The translations under genes and the position numbers were made by a program. A stretch of 64,000 bases of DNA from Torreya grandis (lineage: Eukaryota; Streptophyta; Pinopsida; Cupressales; Taxaceae), in contig JARHVA010001471.1 of NCBI GenBank assembly GCA_037957365.1, positions 2,548,501 to 2,612,500 on the forward strand. Direction: 5' to 3'. The notes under the pieces were generated by a model. The model searched no databases and was not told the origin of the DNA. It was given only the letters and a program-made list of their open reading frames with translations. Position 1 is the first letter of the stretch; each line of letters starts with the position of its first letter. This document shows positions 1 through 11,689 of this stretch, piece after piece.

Positions 1-848
1 AAAATAGGGTCAACAACACCTCGATATTTCTGGCTTCTTGTATAGCATGGAGCTACCAGATTATAGAATAAAAATGGAAAAGAACTAGCTCTACTTCAGC
101 TTGGAGCTTGAAGCTTCAAACTACACATTCTTTCCCAGTTAGCGTGGAGGTGGAAGAAAGTGGTAAGGCTATAATGATAATGGGTAAGACACAAATTGAA
201 GTCACTAGAGTCTATAATGGATAAGGGTAGGGACTGCTTCAGTCTGAAACTTGAGGCTTCAAATTGTACGTAACATCCCCAGCAGAGTCACCAAAAACTA
301 TTGCACGAAACTAGGAGGAAAAATTAATAATGGGAAAGCACTGGAGCATCTTGTTCTTCCATAGCGGGATAAATGGATAAGGCTATAATGATAATGGGTG
401 AGACATAGGTGATGTTTCAATCTGAATCTTGAGGCTTCAAATTGCACAAAATTACTTTGTCCCCAACAAAGTCACCAAAAATTGTTGCGCGAAGCTGGGA
501 GGAAAATTAACAATGGGAAAGAACTAGAACTACTCGTTCTTCCCTAGTGGAATAAATGGATAATTCTATAATTATAATGGGTAAGACATAGGTGATGTTT
601 CAACCTGAAGCTTGAGGCTTCAAATTGCACAAAATAATTATGTCCCCAGTGGAGTTGCCAAAAACTATTGCATGAAGCTGGGAGGAAAATTAACAATGGG
701 AAAGAACTAGAACTGCTCATTCTTCCCCATCAAAATAAATGGATAAGGCTATAATGATAATGGGTAAGACACATGTGATGTTTCAATCTGAAGCTTGAGG
801 CTTCAAATTGCACAATATTATTGTGTCCCCAGTGGAGTCGTCAAAAAT
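1..848 (-). repeat. Element B internal 5' region: four ~183-bp tandem repeats, each with a PBS-like motif
   Basis: This is the untranslated leader just inside the 5' LTR of a minus-strand Ty3 element that continues off the left edge. A unit of 183-184 bp recurs. Each unit carries a motif resembling CCCCAGCGGAGTCGCCAAAA on the plus strand, at about 277-296, 461-480, 644-663 and 827-846. Read on the minus strand this is TTGGCGACTCCGCTGGGG, the kind of primer-binding site (PBS) used by Tat/Ogre-type plant Ty3 elements; a tRNA-Arg primer is reported for pea Ogre. Only the copy at 827-846 abuts the LTR in the normal place. The same structure recurs at 55891-56738. Confidence 0.8.
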
Positions 849-3204
849 TGTTGGGTGAATATTTTGTCAATCAGCTAACTAACAAGCAAAATAAGTCTCT
901 TCAACCACAACATAGGGAGATTGGTCAGCCAAATGTGTAGGTTTACCACATCAAAAGGGGAAAAATCTCTCCTCTCATCAAGGGGAGGTTTCCTATAGAT
1001 ATGCAAGAGCTATATACTATATATATAAGCAGAAAATAACACTCAGAGGTAGGATACACCATCCATCTCTCTTTTTTCAGAGATGATGCTCACAGACAAA
1101 GGAGAAAATCTTTGTATAAACACTGAAGTCACTTCTCTTCTTTCAGAAGTGATCTTACAGGAAACAGTAGGAGTTCTTTCAGGTAGTGACAAGTAACTAG
1201 TAACAAAGGGCGTAGTAACCAATAGCCTAAGACGTAGCACAAAGTCTCCACCTCGACTGCCCAAGAGTGAAATACGAAGAATAATGAGGGCACAAAGTCA
1301 TCCCAAGGTCCTTTACACAAGAACAAAATACGAAGGATAATGAGGGCACAAAGTCGTCCCAAGATCCTTTACACAGAAAGAAACTAAAAACACACACTAA
1401 AGACAACTATACCAGCACAAATTCTGAAAGTAACTGACTTCAGGACACCTTCCCCTTTACTTACACTAGTTCTGCTTGTTAAATTAAGTAAACAAGAATG
1501 CATTTAGAAGACAGACATGAGAACAATCTCCTAAAATGGCACAAACTATAACAACACAAAGTCTGCAAGTAACTTGCTTTCTCATTCAGATAAAATAATA
1601 TGAACAACAATCTATGCTCAAAGTATCAGTATTTGCCATTCAATTTGGGCAGAGTTTTGCTTCTGTAAATGAAAAGATCTTCTTTGCATGAAATAGGAGT
1701 TTACAATATATAGTAGCCAAGAAAGGCTTGGTGCTTTGTTCCATAGAACGGCCCATGCTGCATTCAATGCCTTGAATGCATTTTCAGTTTTGTCAAAGAG
1801 GGCCATACTAGAATAGGGTGGTTGCCTTAACTATGGCGTGTCAATTCATCTCAAATGTCTTCTCCTAGGCCTGAGTCATCTAGTTTGTCACCTAATATCT
1901 ACGCAGCTATCCACTTTGCCTTTACTCTGACAGAGACAAATAGGTCGTGCCTTTAATGTTTGCAAGCTCAAATATCTATTTTGTAGACTGTTCCACCTAC
2001 TAGAATAAATTTTGCACAGATATTTTTGGCTTTCCCTTTTTTTGCTGCGATTTGAGCTCCCACTTTAGCTGGTCACTGAGTTTGTTCTTTTGTCTTTCTC
2101 CAGCTTTGTCTCTTCTTGGAATTTGAGCTCTCAGGGCTACATTCCCAGCCTTGCTGGCTCTTTCGGCTCCTTCTCTCAACGGTTCTTCCCTTTGGCCTTA
2201 AGGCCTTTGAATGCATTTGGGTCTACGCTCAAGCCTTTAAAGATCAACAGCTATATCATTGCCATGAATTTGACGTCTTCAGGGCCATCATCCTCCTTGG
2301 CAATTCCTTCGGCTTTGTTGTTTGATCCTTCCCGAAGGGGGCCTCTTTCCGTTGATCTTAATAAGTGACACATGGCATTTTTCACTATGAAACAAGCAAG
2401 GACACTTGGTGACATTCGCTTAATTATAGAAGCTTTAGACACCTTTTGAGAGTCTTGTAGAAAATGACACATTTCATCTTCCACTGAGCTTTAAAAACAA
2501 TATAGAAACATTTAGGACTCATTCAGATTCACACAGATGATGACACTTGGCACGCTCCACTTTCTTTAACAACTCACTCGAGGCCCACCATAGTTCTTAC
2601 GAAACAAAAGGGAGAGACTGCGGATGTTGACACTTGGCGTGCTCTGCTGAGCTTTTCAAGGGACATGTGGCATCTTTTGCTGCTTTGTAGAAAAACATAT
2701 TACAACCTTCCGCTACTGCCACTTGGCACCCTCTGTGAGACTCTAAGAGAAGCTTTTTGAAATAAGCTTTGAAACTTATTAGAAACCTAAAACATGGATG
2801 TAGACACTTGTCACACTTCGCTGAGCTAGAATGGGACACGCAGCACGTTCCGCTGCTTTGAAACTTTATTAGGAACCGAGTCTCAGTAGATGACATTTGG
2901 CAGCTTCCGCTTGACTTTAGCAACTTACCCGGGCACTTTTTTGAACCGTTGAATCGTGAAGCGGTTGAAATTGATGAATTTTGACAAAGCGTTTGACTCT
3001 TTGAAGCTTACCGATGACGTTGAACCTTGAATCCGTCGAACCTTTGGATCTACTAGTCCCTTTCCTGAAAAAGCTTGAAAAAATGAGGAATCTGAAAGCT
3101 CATAACAATTTTTTAAGAAGAGAAGAGAGGGTTCTTTGGCTTGTAAGACCAAAAATAATTCATGTGTTTTCCCAAAAATGAGAAGTTTGTTTTTGGGGAC
3201 AACA
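849..3204 (-). mobile_element. 5' LTR of Tat-like Ty3 element B
   Basis: This is a 2.36-kb long terminal repeat. On the minus strand it starts TGTTG at 3204 and ends CAACA at 849, a normal TG...CA pair. It is homologous along its whole length to 50454-52793 and 56739-59093. A TATA-rich stretch near 1011-1030 would place the transcription start close to the inner end, leaving a long U3 and a short R-U5. The other half of element B lies outside the window. Short ORFs inside the LTR are not conserved as proteins and are not called. Confidence 0.85.
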
Positions 3205-3258
3205 TACCCCACCAAACACAGCAAATCTGGAGATCCTAGTCCATCACTTCAACAATGA
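3205..3258 (+). pseudogene. Last codons of the long unknown ORF (duplicate copy)
   Basis: The bases directly outside LTR B match the bases outside LTR A at 59094-59147. In element A's locus these are the in-frame continuation of the ORF at 47320-50453, ending at TGA. Here TACCC (3205-3209) is the target-site copy, and the frame then runs through about 15 codons to TGA at 3256-3258. The rest of this copy of the ORF would lie to the left of the window, beyond element B. Confidence 0.6.
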
Positions 3259-4354
3259 TTTTACTTACATAGTTGATTTTATTCAGTTATTCAGTTACTT
3301 TTCTATTTGAAACTTGATCTTTATTGAATTTGTAAAAACTAAATCCCGTATGGGTTAGAGTTAATTTAACTCAGGTTTAATTTGACAGGTGGATTAGTTA
3401 TGGCAACTATATATATTTTTTAATGTTAAAAGATGCGGGGAGAGAGAGAAAAAGAAGAAAGAAGTTATAAAATTAGAGAACTGAACCATTGTTGTTAGTA
3501 ATATACGTGATGTTTGTCTGAAACATTTTTATCTGTGAATGAAAAGGATAATTAATTATTGCATACTTGGATTTGTGTGTTTGAGTATTTGAAGTTGGGT
3601 TTTCTATGTGAAACCTTCTTTCATATAGTGATTACTTTTCCATTTAGACAATTCATTATATGTGTTTTATTCTTTACTGGCTCAGCAATATATACATTTA
3701 TCTATTTAATTTTTATTGAAAATAGAATTTGTGTAATCTGTTACCAATTACTGTTATAAAATCTCATATTCATAACATAATGATGTATGGATATTAGTCT
3801 GTCTTTAAACACTTTCTTGTTAAAAGTGTATCTGAATATTTAAATTCACTGAAAATATTCAAGGGAGTTGTACCTTAATTCATAGGGGAAATAATCTTGA
3901 TAGTTCACCCATTTGTTGTTTAACTTATTTATTCTTGAGAGAAGGGTACAGAGTTAAAATAAAATATCTTTATATAAGGACAAATTTGTTAGCCAACAAT
4001 AGGCTAATGACCATCTATAACTGGAACCCCTATATATCTATATGATGGCCAAATTTGATCTCTATAGATGGGGATGGGGTTGGCAGGCAAGGGTAGCTAT
4101 ACCATATAGATATGTCATTATAGTCAACACTCCCCTATATGCTTAATTTGATCTCTGGAAGAAGTAAAATTTAACCAGTTTAATCCCAGCACTGAGTGAC
4201 CCATATAGAATTTGTATAAAGGGAACTAAATAACTCTATATCAGGGTTGATCTAGATGATTGACCTCATCTTCTTGATGGCTCTAGATAGGTCTCTCTCC
4301 TTTCTATATGGGAGCAACTATATAGATCAAATCGAGGTGAACCTATACATGTAG
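3259..4354. other. 3' flank of the unknown ORF, duplicated at 59148-60248
   Basis: This is AT-rich DNA shared closely with 59148-60248. It holds a TATA-like run near 3408-3420 and a purine-rich tract (GAGAGAGAGAAAAAGAAG) near 3440. These could belong to the LTR of the element that carried the long ORF, but no second LTR copy is visible here to prove it. A 66-codon ORF at 3559-3759 is conserved in the duplicate only because the DNA is duplicated. It has no recognisable domain and is not called as a gene. The block is interrupted at 4354 by element C. Confidence 0.45.
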
Positions 4355-4673
4355 TGTTAGGAACCCATGTGACCCCTTCTCTTTACTTTGTTAGTATGTT
4401 AGTTGTTATGGATGCATATACTTTGTAAGTCATCTCGTGAGCATTCTATTTTATCTCACATTCATCAGAAGTAGAAGTTGCTTAGATTAGACTTAGTATA
4501 TAAGTGTCAAGGCCAATGAAGGCATTCATGAATTTGTTGTATTGAGATTGCTCAAAGGAGGTTGCCCCCTTGAAGTGGTATATAATCAATATAATTCTTT
4601 CAGTGCTTCTACTAATTTTATAATTATGTTATTTCATGTATTTTTAGTAATTTGTTGCAAGAGGATCCTCACA
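4355..4673 (+). repeat. 5' LTR of element C
   Basis: This 319-bp LTR begins TGTTAGGAACCC and ends GATCCTCACA. It aligns to 10080-10402 with scattered substitutions and small indels. A TATA box (TATATAAG) sits near 4497. The left flank 4350-4354 is the target repeat TGTAG. Confidence 0.92.
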
Positions 4674-4675
4674 TC

Positions 4676-4689
4676 TAGTATCAGAGCAC
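4676..4689 (+). promoter_or_regulatory. Primer-binding site of element C (initiator tRNA-Met type)
   Basis: TAGTATCAGAGCAC lies two bases inside the 5' LTR. It is one change from the standard plant TGGTATCAGAGC site, which is complementary to the 3' end of initiator tRNA-Met. In element D the same place reads TGGTATTAGAGCAC. Confidence 0.88.
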
Positions 4690-5784
4690 TTTTCAGGGCC
4701 AATTTTTTTCCTTAAAAAATTCTTAACTCTGTTCTTATGCATAATTCTTATAAATAATTTTTTAGAAATAACATTGTTCTACTGCATAACTTATTTAAGT
4801 ATTTTATTGTAACACAATAATCTATTTCGGATCAAGGTATAAACCTGACCACATAACTATGGGAAGTGCTTGGGTGAAATCCCTAAAATTCATTGTGAGG
4901 AGTACCACATGAAGCCCAAAGTAGTTATCCCATTAAGAGGACCTGCTAGTGAAATAGGCAATGACTCCTTTCCATTTGAGTAGTTCCCATCCATGAGGAA
5001 AACCAAGAGTTGTCACTTAGAGGTAAATTCATGGCCATAAAATATGGAGAGTGGTACTCACTTAGATGGAATTGGTGGCCAGAGTGATCTCATTAAACCC
5101 TTAGGTATCCATTGAAACTTGGTGCCCATATCTATCAATTCAATATATTAGCATCAGAGAATCAGAAAACCATAGTGTCAATTCTTCAATAGAATAATAG
5201 AAGACTTGCCATACTAGTTTTAACATATTACCAATAGAGTATCAGAAACTTGCCATATCAGATCTGCAGACTTGTCATATCATTTTCAACATATTCGCAA
5301 TTGACTCACAATTTTAAAAAAATGTTTTTTTCCAATATCTCTTCATCTGTATCCCCATTGATACTCAAACTTTATCTAGACACCTAAAATTCTATTCTCT
5401 ACATTTTCTTCTTTGAGGTCCCATGTCCCAATTTCACTCCTAATTCTCGTAAATCTCAATTTTATCTTTTTTTGGGTTTTGCCATAACTTCTATTGTCCA
5501 TTTACCTCAAAAAAATTCCACAATGTTCATCTCCCCATTTTTCTCCTTTGTCACTCTCTGATAACTTTTCTATTTTGGCCATTTTCCCTCCTATAATTAC
5601 CCTCACCTTCGTCAATCCTATTCCCACTATGCAAAAAAATAAGTAAAAGTCCCTTTAACCCTTTGATTTCACCCAAATTAAAAACTTCCCTTACTAAATG
5701 GGTCTTAACTCTAGTTTTCCTACCCATTCCCAAAAAAAATCTCTTATTCTGGTCATGGTAGTGACCTAAATAGGATCAAAAAAC

Positions 5785-8700
5785 ATGGAAGATGAAATTG
5801 TTGCCCTCAAGATCCACATCAAAGATCTTGATGGAAAAAATTTTGACCTCAGTCTTCAACATACAACCATGAACAACAGATGGCATACAAAGTCCTCTTC
5901 AAATACAAGGTTTTCTTCTTTTAGTAATTTTCATGGGCTGAAGTTTAATTTTCATTGATTCAATGGTGCAGATCCGACCAAATGGATCTATCAGGTAGAA
6001 CAATATTTTAGTCTACATAATACTTTTGATGCCAACAAGGTCCTGCTTGCATCTTTTCACTTAGAACATGAATCCCTTAAATGGTATCATTGGTATACCA
6101 AGGCTCATGATGAGCCCATATGGATTGATTTTAACACCCTCATTTTGCAACGGTTTGGTCCTAGTGCTTTTTATGACTTCACTGGAACACTCACTAAACT
6201 TTGCCAGATAGAAACCATGAGAGAATATCAAATAGAATTTGAAAAATTGGCCAATCACATAGAAATATTGTCTAATGAATTCTTTAGGAGTTGCTTTGTC
6301 AGTGGACTGAAGGATGCAATTCGATCAGAGGTCAAAATGTTCCAGCCCAACACAATGATGGAAGCCCTAGTGTTGGCTAAGTTGGCAGAGGACAAGACCA
6401 CAACTCAACAGCAATTCAAATCCAATTTTGCTCCATTTAGAAATACAACTCTACAATGATCTCAAATAACACCAGCCCCTAGAACCACTCCTATCAAGCG
6501 TTTGACTAAAGCAAAGATACGAGCTTGTAGAGAAAAAGGACTTTGTTATAATTGTGATGACAAATTCACTCAAGGACATCGATGTGTAGAGCAAAAGCTC
6601 TACCTATTGGATGTAGATTCTCTACCCAAAACTAAAGTTTTCAAAGATGTTCAAGATATAGTAGATGATCTGAAAGAAGATCCATCAATTGTGGAACCTA
6701 CTTCTTAGGAAGACCAACTAGAGATCTCTCCATGCCTTAGAATGAGCCACCACCCCACAAACCATGTAGGTTAGGGGTTATTTCAAGAAGCTCCCTCTCA
6801 CAATACTCATTAATTCAAGTATCACTCATAACTTCATTGACCCTCAAATCACCAAATAGGCTAATTATTTTATCCATCCTTGTTTCAAATTTGAAGTCAT
6901 GATTGCCAATGGGGGCACATTACCTTGCAAAGGGAGGTGTCACAATGTGTGTATCTCTATTGGAGATTATAACTTGCATTTTGACATGTTTACCTTACCC
7001 TTAGGTGGATGTGATGTTTTGGGAGCCCAATGGTTATGTACATTTGGACCCATCTTATGAGAATTTGCTAAACTTTGGATGTAGTTTTTAGACAATGTGC
7101 AAAAACACACATTGAAAGGCTTACAACCAGGATCTCTCAGCATCATCAGTTCATATCACATGGAAAAGCTTCTTAAGAAGAATTCACAAAGCATCATTTC
7201 CCAACTCTATTCTATTCAAATGCAACCATCAACAGTCTCCACTTCTCCTTCAGATCTACAAACCATTCTACAGAGGTATGCATGTGTCATTGCTAAACTA
7301 GTGGGATTGCCACCTTCACGATGAAAGGACCACCATATTCAGCTCCTTCCTAGAAGCCCTCTTCCCAACATTAGGCCCTACCACTAAACTTTTCAATAAA
7401 AGATTGAGATCGAGATGCTCATTCGAGACTTATTGAAGCAAGGCATTATTTGCCCCAGTACCAACCCATATTCTTCCCTAGTTCTCTCATTCTAAAAAAA
7501 AGATGGGTCATGGCACCTTTGTATTGACTTATATGTACTTAATCACATCACCATCAAGGATAAGTTTTTGATCCCTATTATTGATGAGCTTCATGGTGCT
7601 CACTTTTCTCCAACTTAGATCTCCAATTTGGATATCACCAGATCTGGCTTCATGAGAATGATATCCTGAAAACAATGTTTCACACACATGATAGCCACTA
7701 TGAGTTTTTGGTCATGCCCTTTGGCCTCACTAATGCTCCTTCAACATTCCAAAAATTGTTGAATAAAATATTCCAGCCCTACCTATGGAAATTCATTTTG
7801 GTCTTCTTCGATTATATCCTCATCTATAGTAAAACATGGTCTGAACATCTCCAACATCTGAAGTTCACACTACAACTTCTCTCTGATCATCATCTCTATG
7901 AAAAATAGTCCAAATGTGTTTTTGGCCAAGATGAAGTGGAGTTTCTTAGATATATCATTTCAACCCAAGGGGTTTGGGTGGATCCCAAAAAAATAGCACC
8001 ATGACAAATTGGCCTCATCCTCAAACACTCAAGAGCCTCTGTGGTTTTCTGGGGCTGACTGGAAACTATCATAAATTTGTCAAGAATTATGGAAATATTG
8101 TAGCTCTACTAATAACTATGTTGAAAAAAAGATGCTTTTACATGGACACAAGCTGCTAAGTGTGCATTTGAAGAATTGAAACAAGATATGTGTACTACCA
8201 CTAGTCTAGCTATGCCATATTTTACCAAGACCTTCACTATCAAAAGTGATGCTTGCATTAATGTCCTTGGTGTTGTTCTCCTCCAAGAAGGATGCCCCCT
8301 TGCATTCACTAGGAAAGCCCTTTTTGGAAAGAATTTATTACTCTCTACTTATGAGAAGGAAATGATGTCCATTTTACATGCAGTATAGAAGTGGCAGCCA
8401 TACCTACCGAGAAATCATTTTTGCATCAAAATTGAAGACTAGAGTTTGAAATATTTCTTGGAACAACGGGTCTCTACCCCATCACATATTTGGGTCAGGA
8501 AACTCATGGGTTATGACTATGAGATCACTTATAAGAAGGGTAAGGACAATATTGTGGTTGATGCTCTATCTCACACATTTACAGACCAAGATTCTTTCTC
8601 AACTATTTCCATGCCTATTCTAAATTGGTTGGACATTTTATAACAGGGGTATGTCAATGACTCCTCATTATCTCAAATCATTCAACAATTGGCCACTAAC

Positions 8701-10050
8701 CCATTTGCAGTACTCCATTATTCTTGGGATGGTGCTTCTTTGTGATATAAATTTCGTTTAGTGCTTCCCTAGAGCATAGATCTTCAAAAAGTTGTATTCT
8801 ATGAACTCCATGCTTCTCTATCTGCAGGGTACTTAGGGTTTCTCAAAACTTATGAGCGGGCATGCCGCATCTTATTTTGGAAGGGAATGAAAAAGGCAAT
8901 TCGATAGATGGTGGTTGAATGTGATACTTGCCAATGCAACAAGGGTGAAACAATACTCATCCCTGGGTTGTTCATACCCTTGCCAATCCCTACCAGGGTT
9001 TGGATATATATTTTAATGGATTTCATTGATGAGCTCTCTAAATCTGGAGGGAAAATAGTGATCTTGGCTGTGGTTGATCACCTCTCCAAATATAGTCATT
9101 TTTATGCCCTTATCCATCCTTATATTGCCTCTACAATCACATAAATTTTCTTGGACCAAATTTTTTGTCTTCATGGCATTCCTTATTCCATTGTCTCAAA
9201 TCATGATGCAACCTTCACCAGCCATTTTCGGACAAAACTATTTTGATGCACCGACACCCAATTGAAGATGAGTTCTGGGTATTATCCACAAATGGATGGC
9301 TAGCCTAAAATTGTCAATAAATGCTTGAAAACTTTCCTTCATTGCTTCACCTCAAAACAACAATATCAGTGGGCAAAGTGGCTCCCTCTCACCGAATGGT
9401 GGTACAAAACCTCCTACCACACTTCAACTAAAATGAATCCATATGAAGCAGTCTATGGTCAAGCACCACTAGTGCTCCTTTCGTACAACCCCAGTATTTC
9501 ACCAGTTCAAGTGGTCAACACACTTCTTTGAACCCAGGATCAGATCATCAGCACCCTGCAAGACAATCTTCATATGGCACAAAATAGAATGAAACAATAG
9601 GTTGATCAACACTGTTCTAAGTGCACCTTTCAAGTAGGTGATATGGTTTCTCTTTGTTTTTATCCATACAATAAATCCTCCCTAAAATTCAAAAGGCATC
9701 ATAAGCTGGCTCCCAAGTTCTATGGGCCATATAAGGTTCTCCAAAAGATTGGGTCAGTTGCTTATAAGCTAGAACTCCTACCTTCTTCCCAAGTTCATCT
9801 AGTATTTCATGTCTCTTGTCTGAAGAAAGTTCTTGGCACAAACATTAGAGTACAAACTATTTTACTAGAATTTGATAAAGAAGGATTCATCCTTCTTGAG
9901 CTAGAGGCAATCTTGGACAGGCACACATGCCAACTTCACTTCCGCTCCATCACAGAGGTATGAATTCAGTGGCATGGAATGCAACCCAAGGATGGCACAT
10001 GGGAACCACTCTTTCAAATTAAGTACCTATTCCCACATCTGAAGCTTTGA
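5785..10050 (+). pseudogene. Degenerate gag-pol polyprotein of chromovirus C
   Basis: The reading frame opens at ATG 5785 and closes at TGA 10048-10050, about 1420 codons. Domains in order: gag with its capsid-like core to about 6430; a zinc knuckle (CYNC...GHRC) at 6550-6590; protease at about 6803-6840, where the expected ILIDSG reads ILINSS, so the catalytic Asp is lost; RT at 7400-7900 with MPFGLTNAPSTF, but with catalytic FFDD changed to FFDY at 7804-7815; RNase H at 8170-8580; integrase from the zinc domain near 8810 through MDFID near 9020, with the third catalytic Glu replaced by Lys at 9307-9309; and a chromodomain at about 9890-10040. Gag, the RT C-terminus, integrase and chromodomain are in one frame, while protease and N-terminal pol are in another, so at least two frameshifts occurred. 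Many stops sit at Gln or Arg codons. Confidence 0.9.
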
Positions 10051-10064
10051 GGATCAAGCTTTTG

Positions 10065-10079
10065 TAAAGAGGGAAGGAA
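10065..10079 (+). other. Polypurine tract of element C
   Basis: A purine run (AAAGAGGGAAGGAA) lies immediately upstream of the 3' LTR, in the position used to prime plus-strand synthesis. Confidence 0.85.
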
Positions 10080-10402
10080 TCTTAGGAACCCGTCTGACCC
10101 CTTCTCTTTACTTTGTTAGTGTATTAGTTGCTATGGATTCATATGCTTTGTAAGTCATTTTGTGAGCATTCTGTTTTATCCCACATTCATGGGAAGTAAT
10201 AGTTGCTTACAATAGACTTAGTATATAATTAAGTGTTGAGGCCAATGAAGGCATCCATGAATTTATTGTATTGAGCTTGCTCAAAGGAGGTTGCCCCCTC
10301 AAAGTGGTCTGCAATCAATATAATCCTTTCAGTGCTTCTACTAATGTTATAATTAAGATATTTCATGCATTTTTATTAATTTATTGCAAGATGATCCTCA
10401 CA
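10080..10402 (+). repeat. 3' LTR of element C
   Basis: This 323-bp LTR pairs with 4355-4673. Its first dinucleotide has decayed from TG to TC; it ends TCCTCACA. The target repeat TGTAG follows at 10403-10407. Confidence 0.92.
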
Positions 10403-10407
10403 TGTAG

Positions 10408-11280
10408 AGGGAATGGGAGAGCATATATGGAAATAGGTTAGGTTGGTCGAATGATGATCTCCTAATCAATAATTTGGTCAAGGTTTTGACAATCTATGTA
10501 GGCTATAGTTGGCACTCCATTGATATCCTATCTCTCTATCTTTGTATGGAGGTGAGCAATAAGTGATAGTGAACTCATGTATATATGTCTATAGATATGG
10601 GGGTCGCTCCCCCTAGGCCTTTCAAGCATGCCCTATAAATTGAAAGGCCTTACAGATCTATTTGGGGCAAAGAGATATAGATCTATCTAAGGCAGTCCTA
10701 TGTTGTATTTTGTATGGTACGTGCTAAATAAGGATGCCAAATGATCAATCATGTTACGTATAGTGGTGAAAACTTGATTTACCAAATGGGTAGCTCACCA
10801 AGCTAGCTAGTCAAGCCAATATAGAGATGTTACTTTGTATTCTGTGTGGCCATGCCCCAATCTAATAGAACCAAATCTATAGACTGGGTAGGACCGTGTG
10901 GAGTATTGGATCATGTATCTAATCCATCTATATATATAAGTAATACAAAGATCTTGTTTGATTGTCTGGTGGGATACAAAGAATAACTCACCCCACTCGA
11001 TAAATTGAAAACCTCCCCCTATTATATATAGGCTTTCGAGAATGCTATTGTTATATATTAATACTATTGGCCCTTATATTACCAACTCCCAACTCCGTTT
11101 GAGAGTTATAGACAAGAGATGAGACAAAGATAAACAAGGGGCACAAAGTGCCAAGTCCCTATGGGGTAGTTTATAGAGTATTTTTGGGGACATGAAATGT
11201 ATTCGACAAAATGTTCAAAAACATATAAACAATGTATTCAACAAAATGTTTAGCCATAACTTGATGACTTAGAATTGTAG
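10408..11280. other. Unassigned DNA right of element C
   Basis: This is the continuation of the sequence that element C interrupted at 4354. It has no credible ORF. Short palindromic stretches (for example around 10600-10650, GGGGGTCGCTCCCCC) and TATA-like runs near 10930 suggest old repeat material. I cannot assign a family. Confidence 0.35.
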
Positions 11281-11295
11281 AATTTATCAACTAGA

Positions 11296-11465
11296 GTTGT
11301 GACTGCCTCTAGTGATTGTGGATTTGGATATCCTTGCAAAGCAACCAACATTCACATTAGCTTCTGGTGATCTAGTTCACTAGGGTTGTGACTGCATCTG
11401 GTGATTGTGGATTTGGCTATCCTTCCAAAGCAATCAACATTCATAGCATCGTAGAATAGTGGAAT
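11296..11465. repeat. Two-copy tandem repeat, period 89 bp
   Basis: The motif GTTGTGACTGC followed by TGATTGTGGATTTGG starts at 11296 and again at 11385, and the copies match over most of their length. It lies in otherwise unassigned DNA. Confidence 0.75.
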
Positions 11466-11689
11466 CCATTAAATGGGTAAACTATTGAAGGTATTTAGCT
11501 ATCTGATATGTGGTAGAGCCGTCTAGTCCTGTAGAGATTTTATCCATGAAAAGAGTTTTTATTGGCCCAACAATCATCTTCCCTACACATATGACTAGTT
11601 CAAAAGATTGTCATTTGTCAAAAGCACATGCTTACATAAACAACTCTAGTTTATGAGACTTGACTGTAGAAAATAAGCAATCATTCAAC

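Larger units (their letters stand above)
4355..10402 (+). mobile_element. Chromovirus-type Ty3 retrotransposon, element C, complete with target duplication
   Basis: This is a 6.05-kb element flanked by the 5-bp direct repeat TGTAG (4350-4354 and 10403-10407). LTRs lie at 4355-4673 and 10080-10402. Inside are an initiator-tRNA-Met-type PBS, gag, protease, reverse transcriptase (RT), RNase H, integrase, a C-terminal chromodomain and a polypurine tract, all on the plus strand. Gag-pro-RT-RH-IN order plus the chromodomain place it among Ty3 chromoviruses. It is dead: there are many stops and frameshifts, and catalytic residues are lost. Its paralogue, element D, begins at 60249 in the duplicated locus with the same target repeat. 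Confidence 0.93.

Noticed and set aside
3559..3759. 66-codon ORF conserved at 59448-59648
   Set aside because: Conservation follows from the locus duplication; the peptide has no motif and lies in likely LTR or 3' flank.
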